Shown here: positions 10,301-18,634 of the stretch, piece by piece
Layout of the letters: each line of letters opens with the position of its first letter
Numbering within the stretch: the first letter of the stretch is position 1
Origin: Bacteroidales bacterium
Lineage (GTDB): Bacteria; Bacteroidota; Bacteroidia; Bacteroidales; UBA932
NCBI GenBank assembly: GCA_017482565.1
Contig: JAFUMO010000056.1
Span: 1-34,428, forward strand
DNA length: 34,428 nucleotides
Direction: 5' to 3'
Position numbers and translations under genes: made by a program
Notes under the pieces: generated by a model
Seen by the model: only the letters and a program-made list of their open reading frames with translations
Databases searched by the model: none
Told to the model about the DNA's origin: nothing

Positions 10301-11672
10301 AAAGAGTGATGCAAACGAGACAAGGGAGATTGTTATAGGCCGTACAGCAGAGATGCGCATTGTAGACCCTAACACAGGCATCACATTGTCCCAGTACAAC
10401 GTGCCTTATGGCGCCGACCTGTACAAGAAGGACGGTGAGCTTGTTTCAAAAGGTGACCTTATCTGTAAATGGGACCCATATAACGCAATTACAATTACCG
10501 AGCTTGCGGGTAAGGTAATGTATGACGGCCTTGTTGAGGGTGTAACCTTCAGGGAGGAGTCTGCGGATGAGTTCTCATTGCATAGGGACAAGGTTGTGAT
10601 TGAGAGCAGGGACAAATCAAAGAACCCATGTATCAGGATTGTTGATGCAGATGGCAATGAGTTGAAACAGTACAACTTGCCTGTGGGTGCGCATATTATG
10701 GTAGAGAACGGCCAGGAACTTGTTGCCGGAGACATCCTCATCAAGATTCCTCGTGCAATCGGCAAATCCGGTGATATCACCGGAGGTCTTCCTCGCGTTA
10801 CCGAGCTGTTTGAGGCACGTAATCCTTCCAACCCTGCAATAGTGTCTGAGATTAACGGAGAGGTTCTCATGGGCAAGATTAAGAGGGGTAACAGGGAGAT
10901 TATAGTGAAGTCAAAGACCGGAGAGGAGAAGCGTTATCTGGTTCCACTTTCAAAACAGATTCTTGTACAGGAGAACGATTATGTACGTGCAGGCATGCCG
11001 CTTTCAGACGGTGCAATAGCTCCGGCAGACATACTTGCAATCCAGGGCCCTACAAAGGTTCAGGAGTACATTGTGAATGAGATACAGGAGGTTTACCGTC
11101 TCCAGGGTGTAAAGATCAATGACAAGCACTTTGAGATTATTGTAAGGCAGATGATGCGCAAGGTTGAGATTGTTGATCCGGGTGATACAAGATTCCTCCC
11201 TGAGCAGCTTGTTGACAAATGGGAGTTCATGCAGGAGAATGATGAGATTTGGGACAAGAAGGTTATTCTTGATGCCGGAGACTCACAGAACCTGAAGGCA
11301 GGCCAGATTGTTTCCGTAAGGAGATTGAGGGATGAGAACTCAATGTTGAAACGTCAGGACCTCAAGCTTGTTGAGGCAAGGGATGCGGTTCCTGCAACTT
11401 CAAACCAGGTTCTCCAGGGTATTACCAGGGCAGCCCTCAAGACAAGCAGCTTCATGTCTGCAGCTTCATTCCAGGAGACTACCAAAGTTCTTAGCGAGGC
11501 GGCTATCCACGGTAAGGTTGATACTTTGGAGGGTCTTAAGGAGAACGTTATCTGCGGTCATCCTATCCCAGCCGGTACAGGCCAGAGGGAGTATGAGAAA
11601 CTTGTTGTTGCCTCAATGGATGATTACCAGAGAATGGTTAAGGCAAAACAGGCTAAGGAGCAGGCAGAGTAA
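7395..11672 (+). CDS. rpoC: DNA-directed RNA polymerase beta' subunit
   Basis: RpoC carries the catalytic magnesium site of RNA polymerase. The 1425-residue protein has the N-terminal zinc site with C67, C69, C82 and C85, and the catalytic loop NADFDGDQ with D473, D475 and D477. The second zinc site has C816, C890, C897 and C900. The trigger-loop region [15 protein letters not shown] follows. It starts 32 bases after rpoB and ends at a strong terminator. The subunit is a single polypeptide, as expected for Bacteroidota, with no sign of split or truncation. Confidence 0.98.
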   Translation: MSSFKKEIKVKSNFNRITIGLASPEEILDRSSGEVLKPETVNYRTYKPERDGLFCERIFGPSKDYECHCGKYKRIRYRGIICDRCGVEVTEKKVRRERMGHITLTVPVAHIWYFRSTPNKIGYLLGIPTKKLDAIIYYERYVVIQPGLAAESGVKELDLLTEEEYLNVLDTLPRENQMLDDSDPNKFVAGMGAEAIYTLLCKVDLDDLSYSLRSRIETETSQQRKADALKRLSVIEAFRESKDVNKPEWMILKVIPVIPPELRPLVPLDGGRFATSDLNDLYRRVIIRNNRLKRLIEIKAPEVILRNEKRMLQEAVDSLFDNSRKSNAVKTEANRTLKSLSDSLKGKQGRFRQNLLGKRVDYSARSVIVVGPELKMHECGLPKFMAAELYKPFIIRKLIERGIVKTVKSAKKIVDRKDPVIWDILENVMKGHPVLLNRAPTLHRLGIQAFQPKLIEGKAIQLHPLACTAFNADFDGDQMAVHLPLGNAAVLEAQLLMLGSHNILNPANGAPITVPSQDMVLGLYYITKPRPGAKGEGMNFYGPEEIIIAHNEGRLDLHAMVNVRLPKVMADPSQGYHMVQTTAGRILVNQLVPVEVGYINEILTKKSLRDIIGNVLKVSGVARTSQFLDDIKNLGYMMAFKGGLSFNLGDVIIPEEKAKLVSDGYAQVESIQANYNLGLITNNERYNQVVDIWTNTNAKLTNIVEKQISTDNQGFNPVYMMLHSGARGSKEQIRQLCGMRGLMAKPQKSGSTGAEIIENPILSNFKEGLSVLEYFISTHGARKGLADTALKTADAGYLTRRLVDVSHDVIINEEDCGTLRGLVATAIKNKDDIVESLYDRILGRTTVHDVYNPLTGEKIIGAGEEITEDIAALIESLPIEAVEIRSVLTCESKKGVCAKCYGRNLARGRMVEKGEVVGVIAAQSIGEPGTQLTLRTFHVGGTASGSVSESEIKSKYEGKVEFEELRTITKSDANETREIVIGRTAEMRIVDPNTGITLSQYNVPYGADLYKKDGELVSKGDLICKWDPYNAITITELAGKVMYDGLVEGVTFREESADEFSLHRDKVVIESRDKSKNPCIRIVDADGNELKQYNLPVGAHIMVENGQELVAGDILIKIPRAIGKSGDITGGLPRVTELFEARNPSNPAIVSEINGEVLMGKIKRGNREIIVKSKTGEEKRYLVPLSKQILVQENDYVRAGMPLSDGAIAPADILAIQGPTKVQEYIVNEIQEVYRLQGVKINDKHFEIIVRQMMRKVEIVDPGDTRFLPEQLVDKWEFMQENDEIWDKKVILDAGDSQNLKAGQIVSVRRLRDENSMLKRQDLKLVEARDAVPATSNQVLQGITRAALKTSSFMSAASFQETTKVLSEAAIHGKVDTLEGLKENVICGHPIPAGTGQREYEKLVVASMDDYQRMVKAKQAKEQAE

Positions 11673-11693
11673 GACTCTCAAATACATAAAGAG

Positions 11694-11726
11694 ACCGGGG
11701 ACCGAGGGGTTTCCCGGTTTTTTTTT
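11694..11726 (+). terminator. Intrinsic terminator after rpoC
   Basis: ACCGGG (11694-11699) pairs with CCCGGT (11713-11718). The loop contains a second small stem, ACC (11701-11703) with GGT (11708-11710). Nine T residues follow (11718-11726). It lies 21 bases after the rpoC stop and ends the polymerase operon. Confidence 0.85.
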
Positions 11727-11781
11727 ACCCCAAAACCCCGTGGCATGGGACTGGAGTTGCAGCGGAGAACAGGGATTTTAT

Positions 11782-11789
11782 TATATTTG
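11782..11789 (+). promoter_or_regulatory. Bacteroidota -7 promoter box upstream of the carbonic-anhydrase-like gene
   Basis: TATATTTG matches the TAnnTTTG -7 consensus exactly. A possible -33 TTG lies at 11757-11759, 22 bases upstream, which is slightly wide. The predicted start of transcription would be near 11796, about 13 bases before the ATG at 11809. It follows the rpoC terminator directly, so it is a sensible place for a new promoter. Confidence 0.65.
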
Positions 11790-11808
11790 TGCTTTAATAC
11801 TTTTAAAA

Positions 11809-12324
11809 ATGGCAATAATCAGAGAATTAAGGGGATTTGTACCTAAGTTTGGCAAGGACTGTTTCATTGCAGAGAATGCGGCAATCATAGGTGATGTTAC
11901 AATGGGTGATGACTGCAGCATCTGGTATGGAACTGTACTCAGGGGTGATGTGAATACAATAAAGATTGGAAACAGGGTGAACATCCAGGACGGTGCGGTA
12001 GTGCATACCCTGTATGAGAGGTCTGTAAGTGAGATAGGTGATGATGTATCAGTGGGACACAATGCAATCATCCATGGAGCAAAGATTGGCAACAATGTCC
12101 TTATAGGCATGGGGGCAATAATTATGGACAATGCCGTTGTTCCCGACAATACCATAATTGCTGCAGGTGCCGTGGTGCTGAGCAATGCAGTGCTGGAGCC
12201 GGGCGTTTATGCAGGGATACCTGCCAAGAAGGTGAAGGATACCTCTGAGGCAGTATATCAGGCTGCACATAAGAATGCACAGGGCTACCTGATGTACAAG
12301 GAGTGGTACAAGGAAGAGGAATAA
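11809..12324 (+). CDS. Gamma-class carbonic anhydrase family protein (left-handed beta-helix hexapeptide repeats)
   Basis: The 171-residue protein begins MAIIRELRGFVPKFG and is built of hexapeptide repeats such as IGDVTM, IGNRVN and IGNNVL, which fold as a left-handed beta helix. Three histidines sit at the expected metal positions: one in QDGAVVH and two in VGHNAIIHG. The end AGIPAKKVK is typical of the YrdA/PaaY/CaiE group. Carbonic anhydrase activity is possible but unproven for this branch, so no symbol is given. The frame is open far upstream into rpoC, but the true start is ATG 11809, behind a good -7 box. The next gene begins 23 bases downstream and may be co-transcribed. Confidence 0.9.
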   Translation: MAIIRELRGFVPKFGKDCFIAENAAIIGDVTMGDDCSIWYGTVLRGDVNTIKIGNRVNIQDGAVVHTLYERSVSEIGDDVSVGHNAIIHGAKIGNNVLIGMGAIIMDNAVVPDNTIIAAGAVVLSNAVLEPGVYAGIPAKKVKDTSEAVYQAAHKNAQGYLMYKEWYKEEE

Positions 12325-12347
12325 ACAACAATACAAACTTTATATTT

Positions 12348-13463
12348 ATGAAAAAATTATTTCTAATTGCCGCTGTTGCAGGTCTTGCAGCCTGTACAGC
12401 ACAGCCTGAGACAGGTTATACAGTTAATGTAACTGCAACAGGTGACCTGGCACAGCTGCCAACTGACACACTTATCTTTACAGGCGGTACAAGAAAGTCT
12501 CCTGTAGTTGATACACTTGTACTTGTGGAGGGAAAATGTACAATTAAAGGTGAGACAGACACCCCAACCTATTATTCACTTGCCTTCAAGGGACAGAAGA
12601 GGGCTTTCAACAGGTTCTTCCTTGAGAATGAAAAATTTGACATAACCTTTGATGCAGCTAAACCAGCCGAGGCTGTTGTTGAAGGCGGTACCATACAGGC
12701 TTTCATCAATGACTATACAGCAAAACGGGAGGAGCTTTATGCTGCTTACGGCATTGATTCCCTGATGAGGGGATATCCAAAGGCTACTGAGGAGGAGAAG
12801 GCTGGAATTGAGAAGATATACAACAAATGGCAGGATGAGTGCGAGGCTATGCAGAATGCATATATGGCAGAGAACCCTGTCTCAGACTACACTTTGGGCT
12901 ACATAGCATCAGAGGTTGGCAATCTTCCAATTGAGGAGGTTGAGGCAAAATTGGCCGCTTTTGATTCTATCCCTGCTTTTGCAGAGAACCTTGTGCTCAA
13001 GGAGGCAAAGGAGACTGCAGCCCTAATCAAGTCACTGCAGCCAGGCAACCAGGCTCCTGATTTCGTTCAGAATGACCCTGACGGCAAGCCTGTAAAGTTC
13101 TCTGATATCTACTCAAAGAACAAGCTTACTATGGTTGATTTCTGGGCAAGCTGGTGCGGACCTTGCCGTGCTTTCAATCCGGAGCTGGTGAAGATCTACA
13201 AGAAATACCATAAGAAGGGTTTTGAGATTCTTGGCGTTTCAAATGACAATACCCACGAGGCATGGGTTAAGGGCATCAAGGATGACAAGCTTGTATGGCC
13301 ACAGGTTTCAGACCTTAAGGGTTGGGACAATGAGGTTGGAAAGATGTACTATGTCAGATATATCCCTCAGAACATCTTTGTAGACCAGAACGGTAAAATT
13401 GTAGGCAGACAGATAGACAAGCCTGAAGTTGAAAAGTTCATAGGAGACTTCCTTAGCAAATAA
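12348..13463 (+). CDS. DUF4369/TlpA-like thiol-disulfide oxidoreductase lipoprotein
   Basis: The 371-residue protein starts MKKLFLIAAVAGLAAC, a lipoprotein signal with the lipobox cysteine at position 16, so it is probably anchored in the envelope. Residues about 25-130 resemble the DUF4369 beta domain found at the front of many Bacteroidota thioredoxin-like proteins. A helical linker follows. The C-terminal thioredoxin domain has the active site WASWCGPCRAFNPEL and the cis-proline region YIPQNIFVDQNGKIV. The likely role is reduction or exchange of disulfides in the periplasm; the substrate is unknown. The frame extends upstream of 12348, but only this ATG gives the signal peptide. Confidence 0.92.
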   Translation: MKKLFLIAAVAGLAACTAQPETGYTVNVTATGDLAQLPTDTLIFTGGTRKSPVVDTLVLVEGKCTIKGETDTPTYYSLAFKGQKRAFNRFFLENEKFDITFDAAKPAEAVVEGGTIQAFINDYTAKREELYAAYGIDSLMRGYPKATEEEKAGIEKIYNKWQDECEAMQNAYMAENPVSDYTLGYIASEVGNLPIEEVEAKLAAFDSIPAFAENLVLKEAKETAALIKSLQPGNQAPDFVQNDPDGKPVKFSDIYSKNKLTMVDFWASWCGPCRAFNPELVKIYKKYHKKGFEILGVSNDNTHEAWVKGIKDDKLVWPQVSDLKGWDNEVGKMYYVRYIPQNIFVDQNGKIVGRQIDKPEVEKFIGDFLSK

Positions 13464-13489
13464 TCGTCTTCCCGATAAAAATACACAGG

Positions 13490-13517
13490 CACCCCTCCCC
13501 CCGAGGGGTGTTTTTTT
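13490..13517 (+). terminator. Intrinsic terminator after the TlpA-like gene
   Basis: CACCCCTC (13490-13497) and GAGGGGTG (13503-13510) form a perfect 8-bp stem around CCCCC, followed by seven T. It lies 27 bases after the stop at 13463. Confidence 0.92.
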
Positions 13518-13555
13518 ATCCAATTTTTATGGTTGTGGAAGGTGAGCAGGAAAAA

Positions 13556-13682
13556 AAGAGGGGGTGACTCGAAAGGTGGAAATTTAAGGCTTGCACAGGT
13601 GAGGAAACCGGAGTTTACTTACGTAAATGAGGATTTCCGAGGCAAGCGTAACGCAAAATTTACCCTTTTGAGTCACCCTCTT
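13556..13682. repeat. 127-bp nested palindromic element (MITE-like or structured repeat)
   Basis: The whole stretch folds on itself. The outer arms are AAGAGGGGGTGACTC (13556-13570) and GAGTCACCCTCTT (13670-13682), with a 2-base bulge. Further in, GAAAGG pairs with CCTTTT, and AAATTT (13580-13585) with AAATTT (13656-13661). GCTTGC (13589-13594) pairs with GCAAGC (13642-13647), and GGAAA (13603-13607) with TTTCC (13634-13638). At the centre TTTAC (13614-13618) pairs with GTAAA (13623-13627). It lies between convergent genes, so it is not needed as a promoter. A 78-residue reading frame crossing it is not believed. No transposase is present. A non-autonomous mobile element or a structured RNA or terminator are both possible. 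Confidence 0.7.
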
Positions 13683-13707
13683 ATTGTGTTCCGTTATGTA
13701 CGGTGGA

Positions 13708-14979
13708 TTACTCTTCGTTGCGGAAGATTGTCTGAACCCTGTCCGGTCCGAGGGAAATTACTGAAATAGGGACATTCAGTTCTTTCTCAATGAATCTTAC
13801 ATAGTTCATGAACTCAAAAGGAAGCTCCTCCTCACGGGTTACCTGTGAAAGGTCCTTGTTCCATCCCTTGAACTCCTTGTATATAGGCTCAACCTCAGCA
13901 TAGGTGTCGTAAGGAACCTGGTCTGTCTCAACTCCGCCAACCCTATATCCGGTAGCAACCTTGATGGTCTCGAAGGTGTCAAGCACATCGGCCTTCATCA
14001 TGATGAGCTCGGTTACACCATCCAGCATGATTGCGTATTTGAGGGCAGGAAGATCCAGCCATCCGGTCCTCCTTGGACGTCCTGTGGTTGCACCGAACTC
14101 GAATCCCTTCTTCCTCAGCTCCTCACCGGTCTCATCATTGAGCTCTGTAGGGAACGGACCGCTGCCCACTCTTGTACAGTATGCCTTGAAGATGCCGTAT
14201 ACCTTGCCAATCTTGGTAGGGGCAACGCCCAAACCGGTACATACGCCTGCGCATGTTGTTGAAGAAGAGGTGACAAACGGATATGAACCGAAGTCAACAT
14301 CAAGCATTGTACCCTGTGCGCCCTCAGCAAGAATCTTCTTGTTGTCTGCAAGGTATTTGTTTGCAACATACTCGCCGTCAACAAGGTTGAAGGTCTTAAG
14401 GTACTCTATTGCCTCCATCCACTCGCTCTCCTTCTCGTCTGCATTGTACTCGTAGTCGAACTGAGCCAGGTAAGCAATATGCTTGTTCTTGAGCTTGAGG
14501 AACCTGTCTGCAAAGTCATCAGCAAGCACATCGCCCACTCTCAAGCCGTTACGGCCTGTCTTGTCCATATATGTAGGTCCTATACCCTTGAGGGTTGAAC
14601 CGATTTTTGATTTTCCTTTGGCAGCCTCTGATGCTGCATCAATGATCCTGTGGGTAGGGAGGATGAGATGTGCTTTCTTTGAAATCATTACCCTTTCCCT
14701 TACAGGTACTCCGGTAGCCTCAATCTCCATACACTCTTCTCTAAAGATGATAGGGTCAATTACAACACCGTTTCCGATGATGTTGGTTGCATTTTTCCTG
14801 AATACACCTGATGGGACAGTGTGAAGGACATATTTCTTTCCTTCAAAATGCAATGAATGGCCTGCATTAGGTCCTCCCTGGAATCTGGCAATTACAGGAT
14901 ATGAGTTGGCAAGAACATCCACGATTTTGCCTTTACCCTCGTCGCCCCATTGAAGGCCCAGTACTACATCTACTTTCAT
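13708..14979 (-). CDS. purA: Adenylosuccinate synthetase
   Basis: PurA converts IMP, aspartate and GTP to adenylosuccinate, the first committed step from IMP to AMP, in the cytoplasm. The 423-residue protein starts MKVDVVLGLQWGDEGKGKIV, with the GDEGKGK phosphate-binding loop. It has the IMP-site stretches GGPNAGHS and GIGPTYMDK, and a C-terminal region ending ISVISLGPDRVQTI. The length matches the family. It is the last gene of the minus-strand run, 33 bases after ssb, and converges on the palindromic element at 13556-13682, which may stop its transcript. Confidence 0.97.
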   Translation of the reverse strand: MKVDVVLGLQWGDEGKGKIVDVLANSYPVIARFQGGPNAGHSLHFEGKKYVLHTVPSGVFRKNATNIIGNGVVIDPIIFREECMEIEATGVPVRERVMISKKAHLILPTHRIIDAASEAAKGKSKIGSTLKGIGPTYMDKTGRNGLRVGDVLADDFADRFLKLKNKHIAYLAQFDYEYNADEKESEWMEAIEYLKTFNLVDGEYVANKYLADNKKILAEGAQGTMLDVDFGSYPFVTSSSTTCAGVCTGLGVAPTKIGKVYGIFKAYCTRVGSGPFPTELNDETGEELRKKGFEFGATTGRPRRTGWLDLPALKYAIMLDGVTELIMMKADVLDTFETIKVATGYRVGGVETDQVPYDTYAEVEPIYKEFKGWNKDLSQVTREEELPFEFMNYVRFIEKELNVPISVISLGPDRVQTIFRNEE

Positions 14980-15012
14980 AAATCTGCGTTATATAGGTTT
15001 TAAATTGTTTCT

Positions 15013-15441
15013 TTAGAATGGAAGGTCATCTGACGGGTCATCATCTGCAGGGATTGTAACCTGCTGCTGTATTGGAGCTGCAGCCGTTTCGGCAGGGGAT
15101 ACAGATGCGGCACCCTTCCTGTCCAGAAGCCTTATGTTGTCTGCAACTATCTCTGTAGTGTACCTCTTTGCTCCTGTCTGGTCTGTCCAGCTGCGGGTAC
15201 GTATCTTTCCCTCCACAAAAATCTGTGCACCTTTCCTGATGTATTTTTCAGATAGGTCTGCAAGGTTCCTCCAGCACACGATATTATGCCACTCGGTCTG
15301 ATCCTGCAGCTCACCAGTCTTTGCACGGTATCTTTCTGTGGTGGCCAGGGTGAAGGACGCAACGGCTGAACCTGACTCCAGATGCCTTACCTCAGGGTCC
15401 TTGCCCACATTGCCTATAAGCATTACTTTGTTGAATGACAT
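15013..15441 (-). CDS. ssb: Single-stranded DNA-binding protein
   Basis: SSB coats single-stranded DNA during replication, repair and recombination, and recruits partners through its C-terminal tip. The 142-residue protein has the OB fold at about residues 3-105, with the opening FNKVMLIGNVGKDPEVRH and the central TEWHNIVCWRNLADLSEKYI. A short Ala/Pro/Gln linker leads to the acidic end DDDPSDDLPF, the expected partner-binding tail. A perfect DnaA box lies 68-76 bases upstream of the start in the ssb-aroE spacer. The protein is chromosomal in type; nothing suggests a phage or plasmid SSB. Confidence 0.97.
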   Translation of the reverse strand: MSFNKVMLIGNVGKDPEVRHLESGSAVASFTLATTERYRAKTGELQDQTEWHNIVCWRNLADLSEKYIRKGAQIFVEGKIRTRSWTDQTGAKRYTTEIVADNIRLLDRKGAASVSPAETAAAPIQQQVTIPADDDPSDDLPF

Positions 15442-15508
15442 TCCTAAAATGTTTTAACGGCTAAAATTACAACTTTATTTGCATATAGGAGCAAAAAAAA
15501 GGCAAAAG

Positions 15509-15517
15509 TTATCCACA
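15509..15517 (+). promoter_or_regulatory. Perfect DnaA box upstream of ssb
   Basis: TTATCCACA is an exact match to the strong DnaA box. It is in the 102-base spacer between aroE and ssb, both on the minus strand, and is 68 bases from the ssb start. DnaA regulation of ssb is an inference. No clear promoter was found beside it. Confidence 0.45.
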
Positions 15518-15543
15518 TGGGCGAATTGTCCCTTTTCCTGTCT

Positions 15544-16356
15544 CTATAAGCCCATCACATCTTTCATGGCAGGGGCATATGGTTCCTCTCCGGTAAAGAG
15601 CCTGAAAGCCGGTATTGCCTGGTTGTAGAGCCAGTGGCGACCGTCTATGTATGTGCCCGCCCCGCTGCAGTTCAGGTTAGGGTGTGCATAATTGGCTTCA
15701 AAGACAATCTTTCCCTCAAGGGAAACCCCCTCCAGAGGTGCAATTTTCATGGAGAGGTTATATACAATTATGTCTGCCTGCCCAAGCATGAGAGGTATCT
15801 TCTCCAGGGGGATATACTCTGCACCTATCTTTTCTGCAAAGGGTGCGGCGGTGTGGAAACTCCTGTTGGCAAAATACACCTGCATCCCCATATCCTTCAC
15901 GGCCAGGGCGGCAGCCTTGCCAGCCCCGCCTGCCCCAATTACAATTGCAGTGAGTCCGTTTCCATGGAGGGAGGTATCCGCCCTGCCGGTTGTGCTGCCG
16001 TGTGCCCTTGCCGGCCCGGGGCTTTTTGTAAGGAATTCCTCAAGGGTGTTCCTTACCCCATAGTAATCTGTGTTGTAGGAGTGGAGTTTCCCCTCCCTTG
16101 AGACAATGGTATTGGCACTCCCGAGCGTTGAGGAAATGTTGTCGGGAAGAGAGACATATTGCATAACTTCATCCTTGAAGGGGGATGTTATGTTGATTCC
16201 TGTAAATCCCTCTCCTGTAAAGCGTTCCATTGCTTCCTTGCAGGTAGGTGCCTCAATGAGTGAATATGAGTGGGGGCCATCCCCGTAGGCGGCCTTGAAG
16301 AGGGCCGGGCTCTTGGAGTGGGAGATGGGGTTGCCTATAAGTCCGCATTTTGCCAT
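15544..16356 (-). CDS. aroE: Shikimate dehydrogenase
   Basis: AroE reduces 3-dehydroshikimate to shikimate with NADPH in aromatic amino acid synthesis. The 270-residue protein has the substrate motif NPISHSKSP (residues 9-17), the catalytic pair K61 (in SPFK) and D97 (in NTD), N82, and the nucleotide-binding loop GAGGAGKA at 141-148. The family is usually nearer 245-250 residues in this phylum. The excess is a Gly/Ser/Thr/His-rich linker at about 111-134, between the substrate and NADP domains. The upstream gene on this strand, the permease, ends 12 bases before its start, so it is probably co-transcribed with the export operon. Confidence 0.95.
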   Translation of the reverse strand: MAKCGLIGNPISHSKSPALFKAAYGDGPHSYSLIEAPTCKEAMERFTGEGFTGINITSPFKDEVMQYVSLPDNISSTLGSANTIVSREGKLHSYNTDYYGVRNTLEEFLTKSPGPARAHGSTTGRADTSLHGNGLTAIVIGAGGAGKAAALAVKDMGMQVYFANRSFHTAAPFAEKIGAEYIPLEKIPLMLGQADIIVYNLSMKIAPLEGVSLEGKIVFEANYAHPNLNCSGAGTYIDGRHWLYNQAIPAFRLFTGEEPYAPAMKDVMGL

Positions 16357-16368
16357 TTTCCTTTCTCT

Positions 16369-18582
16369 TTATGGATTGTGCTGCTGCAAATTTACAATTT
16401 TCCGGGCGTAAAGGAGGAAAATTGCTCCATAAATGAGTGTCTGGAGGGCAAGAATCCATAATTGTGGTGCAATATCCTGCAGGGTACACCCCATTGAGTT
16501 CAGCCGGATATATCCCATAATGCCGGGCGAGGTGGGGAAAAAGTAGCCGGCCACCTGCCAGAAATGTGGAATCTGCACCATTGGGAATGAGGTCCCAGAC
16601 AGGAATATGAGCCCCACCGAGAAGAATGGGACATAGAGCATAACCTCTTCTGAATCCTTCAGCAGCAGCCCTGCCGCACCGGTAAAGGCGGTTGAGGCGG
16701 CCGTGAACAGGAGCATGTACAGCGCAAGTTCCACAGGATTGGCCAGATGAGGAAGATTGAATATCCGCGGCAGCAGGCCGGTGAGGAAGAAGGAGAGGAG
16801 AAAATATCCTCCGGCCAGCATGGGGAGGAACTTGAGTGGGTGTATGGTATGGCTTCCGGCCAATATGCCTCCGCTCATGAGCAGGGTTTGGAAGAATATT
16901 ACAATTATGGCTATTGGGAGGAGGTATGAGCCGTATCCCCCGTTACTATTGTAGATTGGGACACTCCTTGTGGTGAAGGAGGGGGTTTGTGCCATGATGA
17001 GCTGCTGCTGGAGCGGGAGGTTCTTTACTACATTGGTGCGGAGGGTGTTGTTCAGTTCCTGCATGGTGGCGGCAACTGCTTTCTGTATGGTGAGGTAGTA
17101 GAGGAATGAGGTGGTGGTCTCAAATACGGCAAATGGAGCCTCTATCCCTTGTGCAGAGTTGGCTGCAAAGCCATCGGGGATTATGACCAATCCCTTTGCC
17201 CTGCCTGATTTCATGAGCTCCCCGCCTTGCCTTATGTCTGTACATTCAGCAAGGATTGTTACACCTTGAGTGGCTTCCAGGTTCCTGAGATATTCTCTGC
17301 TGAGGTGGCTGCGAGAGTTGTCTATGGCTGCCACCGGTACTTCAGTTACAATGTTGGGGTGGTACATGAGGCCGTAGAGGAACCCGTATCCGAGGGTTCC
17401 GCCCAGCATTACCAGGGCGGTGCCCCACATTACAGGGAGGGGCTTCCCCCTATCCTTCATTATGGAGCCTTTTAGCAGCGGTGTTGCACACAGGCATATT
17501 GCAATGGTGGCGGTGAGGGCGGCATAGCTTACCCAGCTGTATGCCAGCCCGGCCCCGTTGTAAAGGAATGACTGGTTTGCCAGTACAAAGTGCCTGATGG
17601 GTAAGAGGTGGCACAGTGCCCTGAATGCGGGGTACATGTTTTCAACAGGGAATGTCACCCCTGATGCCGTTGCCCCCAGTGCCCCTATCATTGAGGCTAT
17701 GCTTATTGCAATGGAAACTTTAGGGATTATGGAGATGATTGCGGCTCCAAGGGATATTGTGGCGGCAACCAGCAGCAGGGAGCTGATGTTTGCGGCAAGG
17801 AGGTTCCCCTGTACCGGAATTCCTTTCAGACAGAAGAATACATAGTTGGCAATGAGTGTCTGGGTGAAGAATATGGAGGCGTAGGGGAGGAGCTTCCCTC
17901 CAAGAGCCTTGAGAATACTCCCGTTTCCACTGCGGAGCCACTCCCTGTTCATGTCTGTCCCTATTATATATACTGTGAACACCAGTATGAATATCTGGAG
18001 GAAGATGAAGAAGAACGGATAGGAGAGGAATATGCCGTAGTTGAGGGTGCTGTTGTATGTAGAGGTGAAGATGCCGCTGGTGGGGAGTGTTATGGCTCCC
18101 TTCTGGGCATCTGTTATCCCGGCGGCATCCCCGCTTTTGGCCACAAGGGAGGCTGAACTGCCCCCAAGAGCCTTTACAAATGCCCCCTGTATCTCGCCGC
18201 CTGCTGCCAGCAGGACGTAATGGTAGTAGCAGGTTATTGTTGGGACATTGCCGCTGTGGAGCTCTTCAGTGAAGTTCTCAGGTATTACAATGTAGCCGTA
18301 AATCTCCATTCTCTGCATGGCCTCCCTGGCCTGGGCTTCGTTGCTGAAGATGTGCTGCGGCTTTATCTCCAGTACCGGTGAGGCCTTGGCACTTTCAATG
18401 ATGCTGCGGGATGCAGGGGTATTGGAGCAGTCTGCAACGCCTGTGGGAAGGTTTTCAATCCTGCCGTTCCCGAATATTGTAGCCATGAAGATGAGGGATA
18501 TCAAAGGTATTGCAACGGCTGCAATGAAATGTCTCCTGCAGCCGGATATCCGTTCCAGTTCCCTGTAAAGTGCCTGTTTCAT
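16369..18582 (-). CDS. Fused double ABC-2 type permease (export system)
   Basis: The 737-residue membrane protein consists of two similar halves, about 1-374 and 375-737. Each half begins with one TM segment (about 20-38 and 381-400), followed by an extracytoplasmic domain of 130-150 residues containing YIVIPENF or LVIIPDGF. Five or so TM segments close each half. This is the ABC-2 membrane (YhhJ/YbhR-like) fold, normally encoded by two adjacent genes. No ATPase gene is next to it. HlyD-like and TolC-like genes lie immediately upstream in the same direction, so it most likely forms the inner-membrane part of a three-component exporter. The substrate is unknown. Confidence 0.9.
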   Translation of the reverse strand: MKQALYRELERISGCRRHFIAAVAIPLISLIFMATIFGNGRIENLPTGVADCSNTPASRSIIESAKASPVLEIKPQHIFSNEAQAREAMQRMEIYGYIVIPENFTEELHSGNVPTITCYYHYVLLAAGGEIQGAFVKALGGSSASLVAKSGDAAGITDAQKGAITLPTSGIFTSTYNSTLNYGIFLSYPFFFIFLQIFILVFTVYIIGTDMNREWLRSGNGSILKALGGKLLPYASIFFTQTLIANYVFFCLKGIPVQGNLLAANISSLLLVAATISLGAAIISIIPKVSIAISIASMIGALGATASGVTFPVENMYPAFRALCHLLPIRHFVLANQSFLYNGAGLAYSWVSYAALTATIAICLCATPLLKGSIMKDRGKPLPVMWGTALVMLGGTLGYGFLYGLMYHPNIVTEVPVAAIDNSRSHLSREYLRNLEATQGVTILAECTDIRQGGELMKSGRAKGLVIIPDGFAANSAQGIEAPFAVFETTTSFLYYLTIQKAVAATMQELNNTLRTNVVKNLPLQQQLIMAQTPSFTTRSVPIYNSNGGYGSYLLPIAIIVIFFQTLLMSGGILAGSHTIHPLKFLPMLAGGYFLLSFFLTGLLPRIFNLPHLANPVELALYMLLFTAASTAFTGAAGLLLKDSEEVMLYVPFFSVGLIFLSGTSFPMVQIPHFWQVAGYFFPTSPGIMGYIRLNSMGCTLQDIAPQLWILALQTLIYGAIFLLYARKIVNLQQHNP

Positions 18583-18634
18583 ATATTTGTATCTTGTGCC
18601 GTATTGTGTCCCGGGTTATTCTCCGGAATACTTG

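Noticed and set aside
11368-11808. Upstream extension of the carbonic-anhydrase-like frame
   Set aside because: It lies inside rpoC and the rpoC terminator in another frame. The family start is at 11809 behind a good promoter box.
13533-13769. A 78-codon open frame on the plus strand
   Set aside because: It runs straight through the palindromic element and into purA antisense. Its translation shows no fold or family, and the structure explains the open frame.
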